From positions 1 to 7,787 of the forward strand of contig JAGPDJ010000096.1 of the NCBI GenBank assembly GCA_018057635.1: DNA of 7,787 nucleotides, given 5' to 3'. This document shows positions 6,787 through 7,787 of the stretch, piece by piece; within the stretch, counting starts at the first letter, position 1; each line of letters starts with the position of its first letter. The notes under the pieces were generated by a model that saw only the letters and a program-made list of their open reading frames with translations, had not been told where the DNA came from and made no database searches. Source of the stretch: Ferruginibacter sp. Its GTDB lineage: Bacteria > Bacteroidota > Bacteroidia > Chitinophagales > Chitinophagaceae. The position numbers were made by a program, and so were the translations under genes.

Positions 6787-6900
6787 GTAATAAAATATTT
6801 ATTTTATGTTTTTTATCACATGCCTTAGTTACTGTAAGTTGCTACAGAGATATTTAACCTTGCAAGCAAGGCATTTATCATGTTACGGCATGATTTTTAA
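6787..6900 (-). promoter_or_regulatory. Structured putative 5' leader of queA
   Basis: Between the putative promoter and the ATG lie three perfect small inverted repeats: ATCATG/CATGAT (6878-6883 with 6890-6895), CCTTG/CAAGG (6858-6862 with 6867-6871) and CTGTA/TACAG (6832-6836 with 6843-6847). An AT-only palindrome (about 6789-6803) follows immediately before the start codon. No known riboswitch consensus was matched. The structures are seen; regulatory meaning is inferred. Confidence 0.35.
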
Positions 6901-6905
6901 GTGGG

Positions 6906-6938
6906 CAAATGTACATAAATTCCCCTTATGAACGCTGA
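6906..6938 (-). promoter_or_regulatory. Putative queA promoter (TACATTTG box with upstream TCAGCGT)
   Basis: Read on the minus strand, TACATTTG (6913 to 6906) matches TAnnTTTG. TCAGCGT (6938 to 6932) lies exactly 18 bases upstream, the same word and spacing as before yebC. A canonical TTG -33 element is absent. A transcript would begin near 6899. Confidence 0.4.
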
Positions 6939-7030
6939 GCTAATTAAAATGAGTATATTTTTCTTCTTTTTTCTGAAAGAATATTTGTGGATACAGGAAG
7001 GAAACCGGCAAAAACTGTGACTTCCGGTGC

Positions 7031-7787
7031 TTAGATAACTCCTTTTCCGGGAATGGCATCTATCAGTTGTTTGGTATATTCCATACCAGGATTATGATAA
7101 ATATCATCAGCATTTCCGGATTCTATGATCTTTCCCTGGTTCATTACAAGTATTTTATCGCTGATATAATGAACAACCGACAGGTCATGCGAAATGAATA
7201 TGGCAGTAAAATTCATCGAATTTTTTAATTCATTGATCAGGTTCAGAATGCCGGCCTGTACACTTACATCCAGTGCAGAAACACTTTCGTCAAATACCAG
7301 GAATGAGGGGTCTAATATAAGGGCACGTGCAATACAGACCCGTTGCCGTTGCCCGCCGCTGAACTGGTGCGGGTATCTTTTAAAATGATCGGGGGAAAGC
7401 TGAACTTTTTCAAGCATATCGATCACCGCTTCTTTTCTTATTGTAGTATTTTCATATAGCCCGTGCACCTGTAAGGCTTCCAGTATGGCATTGCCGATGG
7501 TGATGCGTGGGTTTAATGATCCGTATGGATCCTGAAAAACGATCTGGAATTCTTTTCTGTATTCCCTTAATTTTTTTGCTGGCATTGCAGTAAGTTCATT
7601 GCCATTCAGCCATATTTTACCGGCAGTTGGTTTGATCAGTTGCAGTATTGCCCTGCCAAGCGTTGTTTTGCCGCAACCGCTTTCGCCAACCAGGCCGGTG
7701 ATCTCTCCTTTATTCACTTCAAAACTTACCTGGTCCACTGCTTTTATAAATGAAATTGGTTTTCCAAAAAGGTTCTTTTTAACCGGG
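7031..7787 (-). CDS. Peptide/nickel-type ABC transporter ATP-binding protein (OppF/DppF-like), 5' truncated by window
   Basis: The frame is open to the right edge: 251 residues are visible, beginning PVKKNLFGKPISFIKAVDQV, which is the usual lead-in of OppF/DppF domains. The GTG at 7738 is therefore an internal codon rather than the true start. Motifs in fragment numbering: Walker A GESGCGKTT (34-42); Q-loop FQDPYGSLNPR; signature FSGGQRQR; Walker B with catalytic Glu in LVFDESVSALDVSVQ (DES instead of the common DEP); H-loop SHDLSVV; and the C-terminal YTKQLIDAIPGKG that closes this subfamily. It would power import of oligopeptides or dipeptides at the inner membrane with partner permeases outside the window. 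In Bacteroidota such a domain is often the second half of a fused two-ATPase protein; the window cannot decide this. No strong terminator follows the stop at 7031-7033. Confidence 0.93.
   Translation of the reverse strand, partial: PVKKNLFGKPISFIKAVDQVSFEVNKGEITGLVGESGCGKTTLGRAILQLIKPTAGKIWLNGNELTAMPAKKLREYRKEFQIVFQDPYGSLNPRITIGNAILEALQVHGLYENTTIRKEAVIDMLEKVQLSPDHFKRYPHQFSGGQRQRVCIARALILDPSFLVFDESVSALDVSVQAGILNLINELKNSMNFTAIFISHDLSVVHYISDKILVMNQGKIIESGNADDIYHNPGMEYTKQLIDAIPGKGVI

Noticed and set aside
6787..6900. preQ1 riboswitch before queA
   Set aside because: An A-rich stretch (ATAAAAAACAT) recalls the preQ1-I tail, but the preceding hairpin lacks the expected loop and the C-rich partner sequence.
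6878..6900. Plus-strand terminator ATCATG/CATGAT followed by T residues
   Set aside because: The stem is only six AT-rich pairs and the T-run is five bases, with no plus-strand gene before it; it is better treated as part of the queA leader.
7002..7031. Terminator for the ABC gene from the ACCGG/CCGGT inverted repeat
   Set aside because: The stem is only five pairs with a wide loop and no T-tract follows on the minus strand.
7736..7738. GTG as start of the ABC ATPase
   Set aside because: The frame stays open to the window edge and the upstream residues (VKKNLFGKPISFIKA) match the normal domain lead-in before Walker A.

Overview
The window looks like a piece of chromosome from a Bacteroidota bacterium, most likely of the Chitinophagaceae type; the taxon is an inference. 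Reasons: moderately AT-rich DNA, starts without clear Shine-Dalgarno sequences, several upstream boxes of the Bacteroidota -7 form TAnnTTTG, a lipoprotein with a Bacteroidota-like surface-export signal (C-S-K-D), LVIVD-repeat lipoproteins, and house-keeping proteins whose wording matches that phylum. No mobile element, CRISPR array, rRNA or tRNA was seen.

Layout from left to right. Positions 1-602 (minus) hold most of a YebC/PmpR regulator cut by the window edge. Positions 888-1964 (plus) encode an Ldh_2-family NAD(P)-dependent malate/lactate-type dehydrogenase. Two lipoproteins follow on the same strand (2026-2574 and 2594-3346); together they carry the seven blade motifs of one LVIVD beta-propeller, split 2+5 over two separately exported proteins. 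Aspartate kinase lysC (3512-4840, plus) converges on a DUF962/Mpo1-like membrane protein (4909-5373, minus). A 363-base spacer with two terminators comes next, then queA (5737-6786, minus) for queuosine synthesis. The right edge carries the C-terminal part of an OppF/DppF-type peptide ABC transporter ATPase (7031-7787, minus).

The genes do not form one pathway: this is mainly core genome with independent transcription units. The interest lies between and across genes: (i) the split propeller pair; (ii) three intergenic elements (604-656, 4842-4917, 5581-5675) with strict 7-base periodicity, two of them sharing a nearly identical core; (iii) an identical heptamer, TCAGCGT, exactly 18 bases upstream of a TAnnTTTG box in front of both yebC and queA; (iv) a good plus-strand intrinsic terminator at 5536-5568 with no annotated gene directly before it, facing the queA terminator; (v) a leader of stacked small hairpins before queA; and (vi) a TTGCAA-rich palindromic region over the putative lysC promoter.
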